From NCBI RefSeq assembly GCF_024435355.1, contig NZ_JAMJWG010000011.1, positions 62,001 through 126,000 of the forward strand: DNA of 64,000 nucleotides. The letters are read 5' to 3'. A model generated the notes under the pieces. It had not been told where the DNA came from. It searched no databases and saw nothing but the letters and a program-made list of their open reading frames with translations. This DNA comes from Streptomyces odontomachi (GTDB lineage: Bacteria > Actinomycetota > Actinomycetes > Streptomycetales > Streptomycetaceae). Both the position numbers and the translations under genes were made by a program. Positions 1 through 9,189 of this stretch are shown here, in pieces (positions within the stretch are counted from its first letter, which is position 1; the number at the start of each line of letters is the position of its first letter).

Positions 1-497
1 GCACTCGACTCTGCGAACACAGCCAGTCCGAAGTCAATGATCTTCGGACCATTGGGACCGAGGAGTACATTGGCCGGCTTGAGGTCGCGGTGCAGCAGCC
101 CCTGCTTGTGCACGGTGGCCAGCGCCTCCGCGAGCGTCGCGCCCAGCGAGGCGGTGAGGAGGGCAGGCAGCGGGCCGTGGGTGCCCACATGCCTGCTCAA
201 ATCCAGCCCTTCGACGTACTCGGTGGCCAGCCACGGCGGGTCCGCTTCGGAGTCGGCGTCCAGCAGGGCGGCGATCCGCGCTCCCCACACAGTCTTGAGG
301 ATCTCCACTTCTTGCGCGAACCTCTGCCGCGTGGCCGAATCCACGACAGATGGCTTGATCACCTTGACGGCGGCTGGCTCCCCGCCCGGCGACTCTCCTA
401 GATACACCTGGCCCATGCCGCCATGCCCGATCCTGCCCAGCAACTCATAGCCGCCCAATTCGCTCGGATCATCCGGGCTGAGGGGCGCAATGTGCAC
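1..497 (-). CDS. Serine/threonine protein kinase, N-terminal part (cut by window edge)
   Basis: Only the first 165 residues are inside the window; the gene runs off the left edge. The translation starts with a short leader, then the glycine-rich loop GRIGHGGMGQVYLG, the ATP-binding lysine in AAVKVIKP, the catalytic loop HRDLKPAN and the metal-binding DFG, all in the right order and spacing for a Hanks-type (PknB-like) kinase. I chose the GTG at 497-495 because AAGGAGAG lies 7 bases upstream and the kinase fold begins about 15 residues later. Any C-terminal sensor or membrane segment is outside the view, so the signal it responds to cannot be inferred. Confidence 0.93.
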   Translation of the reverse strand, partial: MHIAPLSPDDPSELGGYELLGRIGHGGMGQVYLGESPGGEPAAVKVIKPSVVDSATRQRFAQEVEILKTVWGARIAALLDADSEADPPWLATEYVEGLDLSRHVGTHGPLPALLTASLGATLAEALATVHKQGLLHRDLKPANVLLGPNGPKIIDFGLAVFAESS

Positions 498-662
498 GTG
501 AGGCTCTCCTTCGGGGCAGGGCGTGCGGGAACGTCGTTGACCGTGACGTTAGACCACTTGTCGGATCGGATGTCGCGACCACCTCTGCCGACGCCGTGTC
601 TTGCTCGCCTGTTGTCAGCGAGCCCTCGATGTGGAGGCAGCAAGAGCCGGCCAGCTGACGAG

Positions 663-1325
663 CTACTTCCGCCCAGGCGTCCACTTCATGCCAAGCCGAT
701 ATGCTCGTGAGATCACGTCCTGGACACCTGGTCCGTCCTGCGGGGTGAACCATCTCACCTCGCGTCCCACGATCAACTCCCCCTTCTGGCGCTTGATCAA
801 AGCAATGGCGCAGGCGTGAGCGCACGGTGGACAGTCATCGAGACGCACTTCAAATCCTTGACCCTGATCAGACGTAAGGGTCACTACTGCATCAAGCCCA
901 CGGAAGTCCCCGGACCCGTCATAGATATAGGCGAAGAGCAGGAGCTTCGAGAAATCGGCCTGGTGGTCGAGATTGATGACAAGGTTCTCACCCGCGGCTC
1001 GGGCGCCGGTCCTGTCGTCTGCATCCAACGCAACATAAGGGAAGCGATCCACTGCGCCGAACGCGTCACCAAGGGCCTGTACCACGGTCTTGCTGCCGTC
1101 GCTGAACCTGATCATGCATCCCAAATCGAGATCCACATCCTTCAGCGTACTAGCACGCAAGGAGGCTTGCATTTTACGAAACAGCCCGCCACGCCCTGCT
1201 CGGGCTTCGCGTTGTGCTACTGCTCGGGGTGAGGTCCAGTTCAGGTTGACCCGGATAAGTCCCGAGGCCACGCCATGCTTGGCCAGCGAGACCGTAGGCG
1301 ATGCCTTGGTTAAGACCACTGCCAT
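663..1325 (-). CDS. TerD-family (tellurium-resistance/stress) protein
   Basis: A 220-residue protein with the TerD fold signature: an N-terminal stretch VVLTKASPTVSL, then RVNLNWT, and in the middle NLDHQADFSKLLLFAYIYDG, which corresponds to the conserved acidic core of the family. TerD proteins are cytosolic calcium-binding stress proteins of poorly defined biochemistry; many Streptomyces carry numerous copies. The C-terminal third contains a CPPCAHAC cluster that is not part of the classic domain. Codon 5 (1313-1311) is TTA, so translation may depend on the bldA tRNA. The gene stands alone between the kinase and a recombinase remnant, in accessory DNA. Confidence 0.85.
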   Translation of the reverse strand: MAVVLTKASPTVSLAKHGVASGLIRVNLNWTSPRAVAQREARAGRGGLFRKMQASLRASTLKDVDLDLGCMIRFSDGSKTVVQALGDAFGAVDRFPYVALDADDRTGARAAGENLVINLDHQADFSKLLLFAYIYDGSGDFRGLDAVVTLTSDQGQGFEVRLDDCPPCAHACAIALIKRQKGELIVGREVRWFTPQDGPGVQDVISRAYRLGMKWTPGRK

Positions 1326-1448
1326 TTTTGCGTCCTATCTGGCAATGCGGAAACTTAAAGGTTGAGCCCAACACCGCGTGTATCTCGGTGGAGCCGGAAG
1401 GCACATTGAATGCCATTTTGAGTTGATAAGTGCACTGTTTGCGAATCT

Positions 1449-1464
1449 GTGACAATCTTGTCAC
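1449..1464. promoter_or_regulatory. Perfect inverted repeat, possible operator upstream of the TerD gene
   Basis: GTGACAA and TTGTCAC are separated by two bases, giving a 16-bp palindrome 124 bases upstream of the TerD start. The size and symmetry suit a dimeric repressor; the GTGA/TCAC ends recall BldD-type sites, but the spacing does not match well enough for assignment. The rest of 1326-1705 holds no gene I can support. Confidence 0.35.
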
Positions 1465-1705
1465 CGCATTGCGCTGTGACCTGTCGTGCCCCCTTGGCCC
1501 TCGCGCTTCGCGCACGCTCAGCGGTCGTGAGCAGCCGCGGGCGCAGACCGCTGTCGGCATGTGGCTTGGCGGATGGTTGCCGCGCATGGACACCGTGCTG
1601 AGGCCGGATGCGGCCACCGCAGGTTTGCTGCTTCCTTCGGCCTGGGGTCGCCTGGAAAGTGCCGGACCGCTGCGGTGGATGGGTGGATGCGGGGCTGACC
1701 GCTGA

Positions 1706-2424
1706 GTGGGGCTCGGGGGAGTGCGGTCCAGCTCGGGCGAAGTAGACCCACGGCTGGTCGCCAATCCCGTGCAGGTGCGAAGCTTCCTCGTCGCCGTCTC
1801 ATACGTCGGCGGCTACAAGCGAGCCCGCGGCCGGCGCCTGGTCGGCCTGTTCGCAGCGATGTACTTCGGAGGTTTCCGCCCGGCTGAGGCGGTCGGCCTT
1901 GCGGAACCGGATCTCGTGCTGCCCGCCACGGGCTGGGGCTCTGCTCTCCTCCACCGCACCCGACCCACCGCGGGAAAGCTCTGGACCGATTCGGGAGAGA
2001 CGCATGACGACCGCGGGCTGAAGAACCGACCGGCCGAGGACGTCCGGCGCGTGCCCATCCCTCCGCAGCTCGTGGTCGTGGTGCGGGAACACCTCGACAT
2101 ATTCGGAACCGCTCACGACGGGCGGCTGTTCTTCAGCGAGAAAGGGGCCGTGGTTTCGTCCTCGACGTACTTCCGCGTGTGGCAGGAAGCGCGGTTCCTG
2201 GCCTTGCCGCCGACCTTGGTTGCGTCCCCGTTGGCTGCTCGGCCGTACGATCTGCGGCACTCCGCCTTGTCGACCTGGCTCAATGCCGGAGTCGACCCCA
2301 CCGCGGTCGCTGAACGAGCCGGAACTCCATTGAGGTCCTGCTGAGCCGCTATGCGAAGTGCATCGACGGGCGCCAGGAAGTGGCGAACAACCGCATTGAG
2401 AAGCTGTTGAGCGAGTACGAGTAG
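1706..2424 (+). pseudogene. Tyrosine recombinase (integrase) remnant, 5'-truncated and frameshifted
   Basis: The reading frame gives the catalytic half of a Streptomyces-type tyrosine integrase: GGFRPAEAVGL contains the first catalytic Arg, and YDLRHSALSTWLNAG the second Arg/His box. The frame breaks near 2325 and ends at 2344, but another frame continues as SIEVLLSRYAKCIDGRQEV and ends at 2424; that segment carries the nucleophilic Tyr region. About 200 N-terminal residues (arm-binding and core-binding domains) are missing. Both defects argue it is dead. It points toward the repeat block at 3266-3332, as integrases of actinobacterial integrative elements usually point toward their attachment site. 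Confidence 0.8.
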
Positions 2425-2558
2425 CGGCTTCACTACCTACCTCAGAAGCAGAGAACTCATTTGGCGCTGTAGACGTTGTGATCTGACTGCAGTCTGGGCG
2501 CCGTTCCGCAAGGATAGGACCGTTCCGTCTGTCCGAGGCGGTGGCAGGGGGGACTGAC

Positions 2559-3104
2559 ATGCGCGTCATTCGAGCAGTGGCCACTCTCGTGGTCGTCACG
2601 CCGTCGATGCTGGCTCTGCAGGGCTGCAACCCGCATCAGTACGACTCCGTACCTTCGGTGTCGAACGCGAAACGCTCTGAGATCGTGGGTGTGTGGCGTT
2701 GTGTGGAGGGGACGGAGGTCGTGCTGAATGTCGACGGGTCGGCCGCCGTGGCGCACCTTGACGGGCAGGAGTTCGACTTCGACGATGGCTGGCGCATGTC
2801 GGGGATCGGGACCTGGCGACTGACCGATGCGAAGTCGGGTTGGGGAAATGGTCAGCATATCTCTGTGAGAGTCACGCAGCGGATGTCATGGGAGGAACGC
2901 CACGACACGGAACCCGGGGGGCGAGTTCCCGCAGATGCCAGGCGACCTGCACCGAAGACGTACACGTGGACGCTGGAGATGCAGCGGGGTGCGAAGGGGC
3001 TGCGTCTGTTCTTCCTGTTCGGCGACCCCGATTCTCGCAGTTACTACTACCTGGAGAAGGAACGCACCGAGCACGGCTCGTCGCCATCGGCCAGCCGACG
3101 GTAG
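2559..3104 (+). CDS. Putative secreted lipoprotein, unknown function
   Basis: The protein (181 residues) starts with a lipoprotein signal: MRVIR, a hydrophobic stretch, then LALQGC as lipobox, so Cys is predicted to be lipidated and the rest exposed outside the membrane. The mature part contains IVGVWRC, TEVVLNVDGS and GTWRLTD, a pattern seen in small beta-barrel-like actinobacterial lipoproteins with no assigned function. I prefer the ATG at 2559 over an in-frame GTG at 2541 because a G-rich ribosome site precedes it and the signal peptide then begins properly. It lies between an integrase remnant and a candidate attachment block. Confidence 0.7.
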   Translation: MRVIRAVATLVVVTPSMLALQGCNPHQYDSVPSVSNAKRSEIVGVWRCVEGTEVVLNVDGSAAVAHLDGQEFDFDDGWRMSGIGTWRLTDAKSGWGNGQHISVRVTQRMSWEERHDTEPGGRVPADARRPAPKTYTWTLEMQRGAKGLRLFFLFGDPDSRSYYYLEKERTEHGSSPSASRR

Positions 3105-3265
3105 GCGTATGGGGGTGCGCTCCACACCCTCAACCCCCTGATCCATTTCGGGGGGCGTCAGTTGTTCGCGGGCCGACCTGAGGGAACGCCCCAAGATCCT
3201 GTCCACGAATAGTCCACAGCACCCGTCACAGGGCCGCTCAGCGCTGCATACGCCTGCACATACAA

Positions 3266-3332
3266 GAAGACCCCGGCCTCACGTTTCGCTGCTGACGGGG
3301 TCTTTGGGCACCTCAGGAGAGGTGCCCCCGGC
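3266..3332. repeat. Candidate attachment-site block, left copy
   Basis: This block resembles 14333-14401. In both, a GAAGACCCCG/CGGGGTCTTTGG hairpin is followed by a second CACCT-type hairpin and then by the 12 bases GGTGCCCCCGGC, which at the right copy are the 3' end of the tRNA-Arg gene. After these 12 bases the two copies diverge. This is what one copy of an attachment-site repeat left by tRNA-targeted integration could look like, although the shared tRNA segment is shorter than usual. Confidence 0.45.
3267..3304. terminator. Stem-loop terminator
   Basis: AAGACCCCG pairs with CGGGGTCTT across a 20-base loop. It follows the lipoprotein gene and sits inside the left candidate attachment block; a shorter hairpin (CACCTC/GAGGTG, 3309-3324) follows it. 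Confidence 0.55.
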
Positions 3333-4028
3333 GGGGGGCATGGAGCATGGGAACGGGTGGAAGGGCACCCTGGGGTCGGTGGGCTGGTGATTGAGGCGGC
3401 CGTCCCGGTCAATCGTGGGGGTACATAAGCAATCGGGAGTTCGGCCGGCAGCGTACGGGAGCCGCACATCGCAGCTCCTGTCGTGCTTGGCAACGGCCAT
3501 GGTGACGGAGAATGTAATCCGGCGCATCGGGGCGCAGGCAAGTGTGTATACCGCGCGACAGTGCTGATCAGGTCGGATCGGGACCAACGTGGCCAGCGGT
3601 GCCGGAAGTCAGGCCAACGGCACGGAGAACTGCACTCCGGACGTGAGCTCGGCGCAGTCCTGTCCGACGCTGAGGCGGGAGGCCGGATCGCTGGGTCAGT
3701 AATGAGCGTCGGTTCAACGGTCTACCGGGTCCATATGCACGTCGCCGGGGCAGCGCCAGAGAATGATGGGGATTGGAAGAGCGCGAGGAGGGAGACCGAC
3801 GCGGATCGGCCAATCTCACTGGATGAGGGTGGTCTGGGCGCGTTCGCCTGTGTGACGGAAGCGTGAGCGAAATACCATGTCAGAAGCATCCTTGGATAAC
3901 ACCGGGAGACGTTGCTGGTCGAATCCCCGGAGGAGGAGTACCGGTCGCCCGGCTCAAGCCTCAGTGAGCACAAGGGCGCTTCGGAAGAATGTTTGGCGGT
4001 TGCAGGCGCAAGGTGAACGGGGGGCTCT
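3333..4028. other. Gene-free stretch before the WXG100 gene
   Basis: About 700 bases with several open frames but none with convincing codon bias, ribosome site or recognisable protein. It is the upstream region of the WXG100-Rhs operon and presumably contains its promoter; I could not identify -35/-10 boxes with confidence. Confidence 0.4.
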
Positions 4029-4406
4029 ATGGGTGGTGGGGGCAAGGACGACGGCAAGGTCCTTGACATCAAGATCTCGGACATCAAGGCGGCGGCGCCG
4101 GCTTTTCACACGCAGGCCCAGAACCTGGGCAAGGCGCTGACGCAGCTGATCAAGACTTTGGATCATTTGGGCAAGCCATGGGGTGAGGACAAGCAGGGCA
4201 AGGAGTTCGGGGAGAAGTACTCACCGCTGCAACACTCCATCGAGACGTCCGCGGGGATCCTGGTGCTTGGCCTGACGAGCATCCATGAGGCGCTGGTCGA
4301 CATGGCGGATGGGCATGTCGACAACGACCTATTGATCCAGGGGATGTTCAAGAAACTACAGATCCCGAAGCACGGCGGCCACGATGACGCCGGGGGCGCG
4401 AAGTGA
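4029..4406 (+). CDS. WXG100-like (Esx-type) small protein
   Basis: A 125-residue, mostly helical protein with a WG turn at residues 51-52 (GKPWGEDKQGKEF) between two predicted helices, as in WXG100 proteins; the motif is the W-G-x-D-x-x-G-K-x-F variant common in actinobacteria. Family members form hairpin dimers and are exported by, or guide partners into, type VII (Esx) secretion. Its stop overlaps the GTG start of the large Rhs gene by four bases (GTGA), so the two are translationally coupled and it is probably the export partner of that toxin. No Esx machinery is encoded in the window. Confidence 0.8.
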   Translation: MGGGGKDDGKVLDIKISDIKAAAPAFHTQAQNLGKALTQLIKTLDHLGKPWGEDKQGKEFGEKYSPLQHSIETSAGILVLGLTSIHEALVDMADGHVDNDLLIQGMFKKLQIPKHGGHDDAGGAK

Positions 4407-7400
4407 GCGTCGAGGATGAGGCCAAGAAGATCCTGCTGAAGATGGGTCTGTGGTGGCCGGACGCGGACTCGGGCAAACTGAGGGATGCCGCTGGTGCCTG
4501 GCGGACGTTCGCCGATGCCGTGGATGACGTACGCGGGCCGGTGAACAGTGCTGCACAGTCGATCATTCACCACAACAAGGGTGAGGCGATCGACACGTTC
4601 GACAAGTTCTGGGGCCGGTACGCCAAGGGCAAGGATGCCGGCTGGCTGAGCGACTTGTCGGATTCCGCTCGCAAGATGGCCAAGGCTCTGGATGATTTCG
4701 CTGATGCCATCGATGACGCGGTCAACAAGTTGTGGACGCAGATCGGTATCGACGCTGCGGTGATTGCGGGCGGCATCGCGCTGGCGTTCTTCACTGCGGG
4801 GCTTGCCTCTGGCGCCGCTGCCGCTGCTGCCGACGCGATCATCGAGGTGGGCGCGGGCCTGGGCGTAGGTGTGTCCGCGACGGTGGCTGAGATCGCGGCA
4901 GGAACCTTCGTGGCCGCCGCGTTCGGTGGCGTGGAGTCGGTGACCGTGGACCTGGCGGTCGCCCAGCCTCTGAAGATAGCCACCGGGCTGCAGACGGGCA
5001 TGAGCCTGGACGAAGTCAACAGGGCGGCCAAGGACGGCATGATCTACGGTGCGGCTTTCGGCGCAGGCTTCGGCGTCGTGAAGAACGGCCTCGACCCAGC
5101 TCTGGGCGAGTCACCGTTCCTGACCCGTCCGCCGTCCCTGCGCCCCGACCTCGTCGACCTGGGGCCGGCTGCAAGGAGAGCCGGGAAGACGCCCTGCGTG
5201 GGGGAGCCGATCGACGTGGCGACCGGCGCGATGCTGATGACGGAGACAGACCTGTCGCTGCCCGGGAGCCTGCCACTGGAGTTCACGCGTACCCATCTCT
5301 CCTCGTACCGCGGTGGTGTCTGCTTCGGGTCCACCTGGATATCGACCCTCGACGAGTGCCTTCAGATCGACGGTGAGGGCGTCGTCTTCGCAGCGGCGGA
5401 CGGCATGCGCTTGGTGTACCCGGTCCCCGAGCCGGGTGTGCCCACCATGCCGGTGAAGGGCGCCCGATGGCCTCTGGAGTGGGACGGCAAGCCGGACGGC
5501 ACGATGACGGTCACGGACCCGGCGACGGGCGTGGTCCGCGCCTTCGCCGCGCCGATCCCGTCTCCGACCTTCGGCGTGTTCCACCTGGCGCTGGAGTCTT
5601 GGACAGACCGCAACGGCAACCGCATCGACGTCGAACGCGACGACGAAGGCATCCCGTACGGAATTCGCCACTCCGGCGGCTACTACGTGGCCGTGGACAC
5701 CCAGGGCCCGCGCATCACGACCCTGCGCCTCCTCGACGAGCCGCCTCCTCGCTACGCCCCGCAATCCCCGCAGGGCGGCGAGGGCACGGTCGTCATGCGC
5801 TACGGCTACGACGCCTCCGGCAACCTCATGGAGGTCATCAACTCCAGTGGCGAGCCCTTGCGCTTCACCTACGACAACGAGGGCCGGGTCACCCGCTGGA
5901 CCGACCGCAATGGCACGTGGTTCTCGTACCTCTACGACGAGCGCGGTCGCGTGGTTCGAACCGAGGGCACCGACGGCATCCTGTCCGGGACGCTGACGTA
6001 CGAGGACGCGGCACGCACGACGACGTACACAGACTCGCAGGGTCGGGCCTCTCTGCACCGTTACAACGCCGAGGGCCAGGTCGAGGAGGAGACTGATCCG
6101 CTGGGGCACACCACCCGCACCTGCTGGGACGCGTACGGAACCCAGCCCGTCGCCGTCACCGATCCCCTACAACGCACGACCCGGTACGCCTATGACGCCG
6201 CAGGTAACCTCACGGAACTCACTCTGCCGGACGGATCGGTCGCGCGGGCCGCGTGCAACGCATTCGGGCAGCCAACCGAGGTCGTCGAGCCAGGCGGAGC
6301 GGTGTGGCGGCACAGCTACGACGAGAAGGGCAACCTTCTCACGACCGTCGACCCCACCGGGGCCGAGACGCGGTACACGCACGACGCAGCGGGCCGCCCG
6401 ACCACGATCACCGACGCTCTCGGCCACACCCGCACCATCGCGTACGACCCGGCCGGCCTGCCCGTCGGGACGACCGACGAGCTCGGCCACACCACGACAA
6501 TCCGCCGGGACTCCTTCGGTCGGATCGTAGAGGTGACCGACCCGCTGGGGCACACCACCCGCCTGGGCTGGACCCCTGAGGGCAGACAGGAGTGGCGCCA
6601 ACAACCGGACGGTACGCGCGAATCATGGGCCTGGGACGCGGAAGGTAACCTCCTCAGCCACACCGACGCCGCCGGCAACACGACCCACCACACACCGGGC
6701 CCCTTTGACATTCCTGCCACACGGACGGACCCGGACGGCGCCCGTTACGAGTTCGCCTACGACACCGAGCTTCGCCTGATCGGTGTCACCAACCCGCAGG
6801 GGCGCACCTGGTCGTACACCTACGACGAGGCGGGCCGGCTGACTTCGGAGACGGACTTCAACGGTCGAATGCTGAGGTACCTCCACGACGCGGCCGGGCG
6901 GCTGACTTCCCGGACCAACGGCATCGGGGAGACCCTGCACCTCACGCGGGACGAGTTGGGGCGGGTGGTGGAGCAGCGGTCCACAGCGGGCTCCATCGCA
7001 ACGTTCGCGTACGGTCCCGACGGAGGCCTCGCGCAGGCGGCCAACGCTGAAGCCGAGGTCGTACTGGAGCGGGACGGCGTGGGCCGTGTGCTGTCGGAGA
7101 CGGTGAACGGCCGCAAGACCACGTATGCCTACGACGTTCTCGGCCGCCGTGTCAGCCGGGTGACGCCGTCCGGACTGGCCTCACAGTGGACGTACGACCC
7201 GGCGGGCCGCCCGCTCACCCTGCACTCGCTTGTGGGCGAACTGCACTTCGCCCACGATTCCGCGGGCCGCGAGACCGAGCGCCGCATCGGTACGGAGGTG
7301 AGGCTGACCCAGAACTGGAGCCCACGGAACCGTCTCGCCGGTCAGACCCTGACCTCCGGCCCGGACGCGGACGGTGTGGACCACCTCCTCCAACACCGCA

Positions 7401-8722
7401 CCTACACACACCGCGCCGACGGCTACCTCACCGAGATCCGAGAGCTGACCTCCGGCACCCGGCGCTACATCCTCGACGGCGTGGGGCATGTCACCGGAGT
7501 GCGCGCCCACGGCTGGACCGAGACGTACGCGTACGACACGGCGGGCAATCTGGTGGACGCCACCGCACCCGCCCACGACGCCCCCGGCGAGCGCGAGTTC
7601 GAGGGCACCCTCATTCGTTCGGCGAGCGGAACCACCTACGAGCACGATGCGCAAGGTCGCCTGCTCCGCAGAACCCGCAGACTCTTGAACGGCCAGAAAC
7701 GTAGCTGGACCTACGCCTGGAACGCTGAAGACCGTCTGACAGAAGTGACCACCCCGGACGGCGACCGTTGGCGGTACACCTACGACCCATTGGGCCGGCG
7801 CATCTCCAAACAGCGGGTGACCGAGGACGGCTCGGTGCACGACCGCACGGAGTTCAGCTGGGACGACACCCTGCTGGCCGAGCAAACCACACCGGACGGC
7901 AGGGTGCTGACCTGGGAGTACAAACCGGGCACTCCCCGTCTGGTGGCCCAGACCGATCACGAGCCCTCGGCCACACGGTCGAATGCCTCGTTTTTGGCGC
8001 GCCTGGCCGAGGAATCGAACCCCGAGCGCACCGCTCGCTTCCACGCCGTGGTCACGGACCCCGTCGGCACCCCCATGGAACTGGTGTCCGCATCCGGAGA
8101 CCTTAGTTGGCAGCGCCGCACCACCCTATGGGGCACGTGCTTGCCGGTCCCGGACGATAGCCCCGGCTCCGTCGACTGCCCGTTGCGTTTCCCCGGGCAG
8201 TACGCCGACGACGAGACCGGGCTGCATTACAACCTGCACCGCTACTACGACCCTGCGACAGCCCGGTACATCAGCACGGACCCGCTGGGGCTGGAGCCGG
8301 CGGACAACCACCACGGCTATGTACGCACTCCGCTCACCTGGATCGACCCCCTCGGCCTCTCCCCCTGCAACTACGGAGCCGACAACCTGTACAAGGCGGC
8401 CACCACCATCAAGAAGGGCCAGCTGTCGCCGGCGGGCAGGGCACTGCAGAAACACGGAGACCCCAGCCCGGGTAATCTGGCCAAACGAGGTCAAGCTCAC
8501 GTTGATATGTATAACTTCGGCAAGCTCACCAACAGTGAGCGGACCGAGGTCGCCAATGAGATGATCCAGGAGATACTCACCGACCCGAACGTGGTCGAGA
8601 AGGTCAACACGTCAGCGTCGGCACAATACGGCGGCATCACCCGGGATTTCAGGGTTCCCGGAGGTTGGGGAGCCCGATGGAGCTGGCGTGGGGGCCAACT
8701 CACTTTCGAAGGATTCCTGTGA
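4403..8722 (+). CDS. Rhs/YD-repeat polymorphic toxin with WXG100-like N-terminus
   Basis: A 1439-residue protein. Residues 1-110 form a helical region resembling the N-terminal domains of Esx-exported toxins; 112-175 are Ala/Gly-rich and hydrophobic and could cross or insert in a membrane; about 263-300 contain the GEPIDVATGAMLM start of the Rhs shell (DUF6531 type); 400-1230 are many YD repeats (YDxxGNL, YDAAGR); 1260-1320 are the conserved core-associated segment, with RYISTDPLGL and a closing WIDPLGLSP. The last about 120 residues are the variable toxin tip: LSPAGRALQKHG near its start and GGITRDFRVPGGWGARWSW at the end. I do not recognise its enzyme class. The downstream gene overlaps by one base and is probably the immunity protein. 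Confidence 0.92.
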   Translation: MSVEDEAKKILLKMGLWWPDADSGKLRDAAGAWRTFADAVDDVRGPVNSAAQSIIHHNKGEAIDTFDKFWGRYAKGKDAGWLSDLSDSARKMAKALDDFADAIDDAVNKLWTQIGIDAAVIAGGIALAFFTAGLASGAAAAAADAIIEVGAGLGVGVSATVAEIAAGTFVAAAFGGVESVTVDLAVAQPLKIATGLQTGMSLDEVNRAAKDGMIYGAAFGAGFGVVKNGLDPALGESPFLTRPPSLRPDLVDLGPAARRAGKTPCVGEPIDVATGAMLMTETDLSLPGSLPLEFTRTHLSSYRGGVCFGSTWISTLDECLQIDGEGVVFAAADGMRLVYPVPEPGVPTMPVKGARWPLEWDGKPDGTMTVTDPATGVVRAFAAPIPSPTFGVFHLALESWTDRNGNRIDVERDDEGIPYGIRHSGGYYVAVDTQGPRITTLRLLDEPPPRYAPQSPQGGEGTVVMRYGYDASGNLMEVINSSGEPLRFTYDNEGRVTRWTDRNGTWFSYLYDERGRVVRTEGTDGILSGTLTYEDAARTTTYTDSQGRASLHRYNAEGQVEEETDPLGHTTRTCWDAYGTQPVAVTDPLQRTTRYAYDAAGNLTELTLPDGSVARAACNAFGQPTEVVEPGGAVWRHSYDEKGNLLTTVDPTGAETRYTHDAAGRPTTITDALGHTRTIAYDPAGLPVGTTDELGHTTTIRRDSFGRIVEVTDPLGHTTRLGWTPEGRQEWRQQPDGTRESWAWDAEGNLLSHTDAAGNTTHHTPGPFDIPATRTDPDGARYEFAYDTELRLIGVTNPQGRTWSYTYDEAGRLTSETDFNGRMLRYLHDAAGRLTSRTNGIGETLHLTRDELGRVVEQRSTAGSIATFAYGPDGGLAQAANAEAEVVLERDGVGRVLSETVNGRKTTYAYDVLGRRVSRVTPSGLASQWTYDPAGRPLTLHSLVGELHFAHDSAGRETERRIGTEVRLTQNWSPRNRLAGQTLTSGPDADGVDHLLQHRTYTHRADGYLTEIRELTSGTRRYILDGVGHVTGVRAHGWTETYAYDTAGNLVDATAPAHDAPGEREFEGTLIRSASGTTYEHDAQGRLLRRTRRLLNGQKRSWTYAWNAEDRLTEVTTPDGDRWRYTYDPLGRRISKQRVTEDGSVHDRTEFSWDDTLLAEQTTPDGRVLTWEYKPGTPRLVAQTDHEPSATRSNASFLARLAEESNPERTARFHAVVTDPVGTPMELVSASGDLSWQRRTTLWGTCLPVPDDSPGSVDCPLRFPGQYADDETGLHYNLHRYYDPATARYISTDPLGLEPADNHHGYVRTPLTWIDPLGLSPCNYGADNLYKAATTIKKGQLSPAGRALQKHGDPSPGNLAKRGQAHVDMYNFGKLTNSERTEVANEMIQEILTDPNVVEKVNTSASAQYGGITRDFRVPGGWGARWSWRGGQLTFEGFL

Positions 8723-9189
8723 TGGCGGGGCAGTACGGGGCCGAGCCGGCCTACCGGAAAGAGGACTTCGTCGCAGACGGAGCGCTGCGGGACCTCTGCG
8801 TCCTCGACACCACGATCGAGGACTGGCGGCGCATGTTCGACGCACTGCGCACAGCACCCGGGCCCCACGTCCTCACCTGGTCGCTCTCCGACACCACGGA
8901 GACTGACGCCTTGGACGCCTCCGCCGTATGGTCCCGACTAGAACAGGATCCGGAGGAGTCGGCGAGTCTGGCCGTCGATGTCGACGGTGTCTGGTTCACC
9001 TGCTACTTCTTCGACATCGAGGAGATCGAGTTCACCTTCGATCCCTCCGACGTGGTCGACGAGGCGACCTTCGCACCCGTTCGTGCCTTCGTGACCTGGC
9101 TGGGAATGTCGGTGGGCCGGGAGGTCATCGTGACCATGGAAGGGACCGACCACGCTGCCATGCCCGCGCTGATCCGATGGCGGCCGTGA
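8722..9189 (+). CDS. Probable immunity protein for the Rhs toxin
   Basis: A 155-residue, acidic, soluble protein with no signal peptide or membrane segment. Its ATG overlaps the stop of the Rhs gene (TGATG), the arrangement usual for cognate immunity genes. Visible features are TWSLSDTTETD, a run of Asp/Glu in the middle (DVDGVWFTCYFFDIEEIEF) and a C-terminal ALIRWRP. I cannot place it in a named immunity family; the function is inferred from position, size and charge. A longer in-frame start at 8665 exists but would lie inside the toxin gene. Confidence 0.75.
   Translation: MAGQYGAEPAYRKEDFVADGALRDLCVLDTTIEDWRRMFDALRTAPGPHVLTWSLSDTTETDALDASAVWSRLEQDPEESASLAVDVDGVWFTCYFFDIEEIEFTFDPSDVVDEATFAPVRAFVTWLGMSVGREVIVTMEGTDHAAMPALIRWRP

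Noticed and set aside
3483..3866. 127-residue plus-strand open frame in the island
   Set aside because: No ribosome site, no recognisable motif and amino-acid composition typical of non-coding frames.
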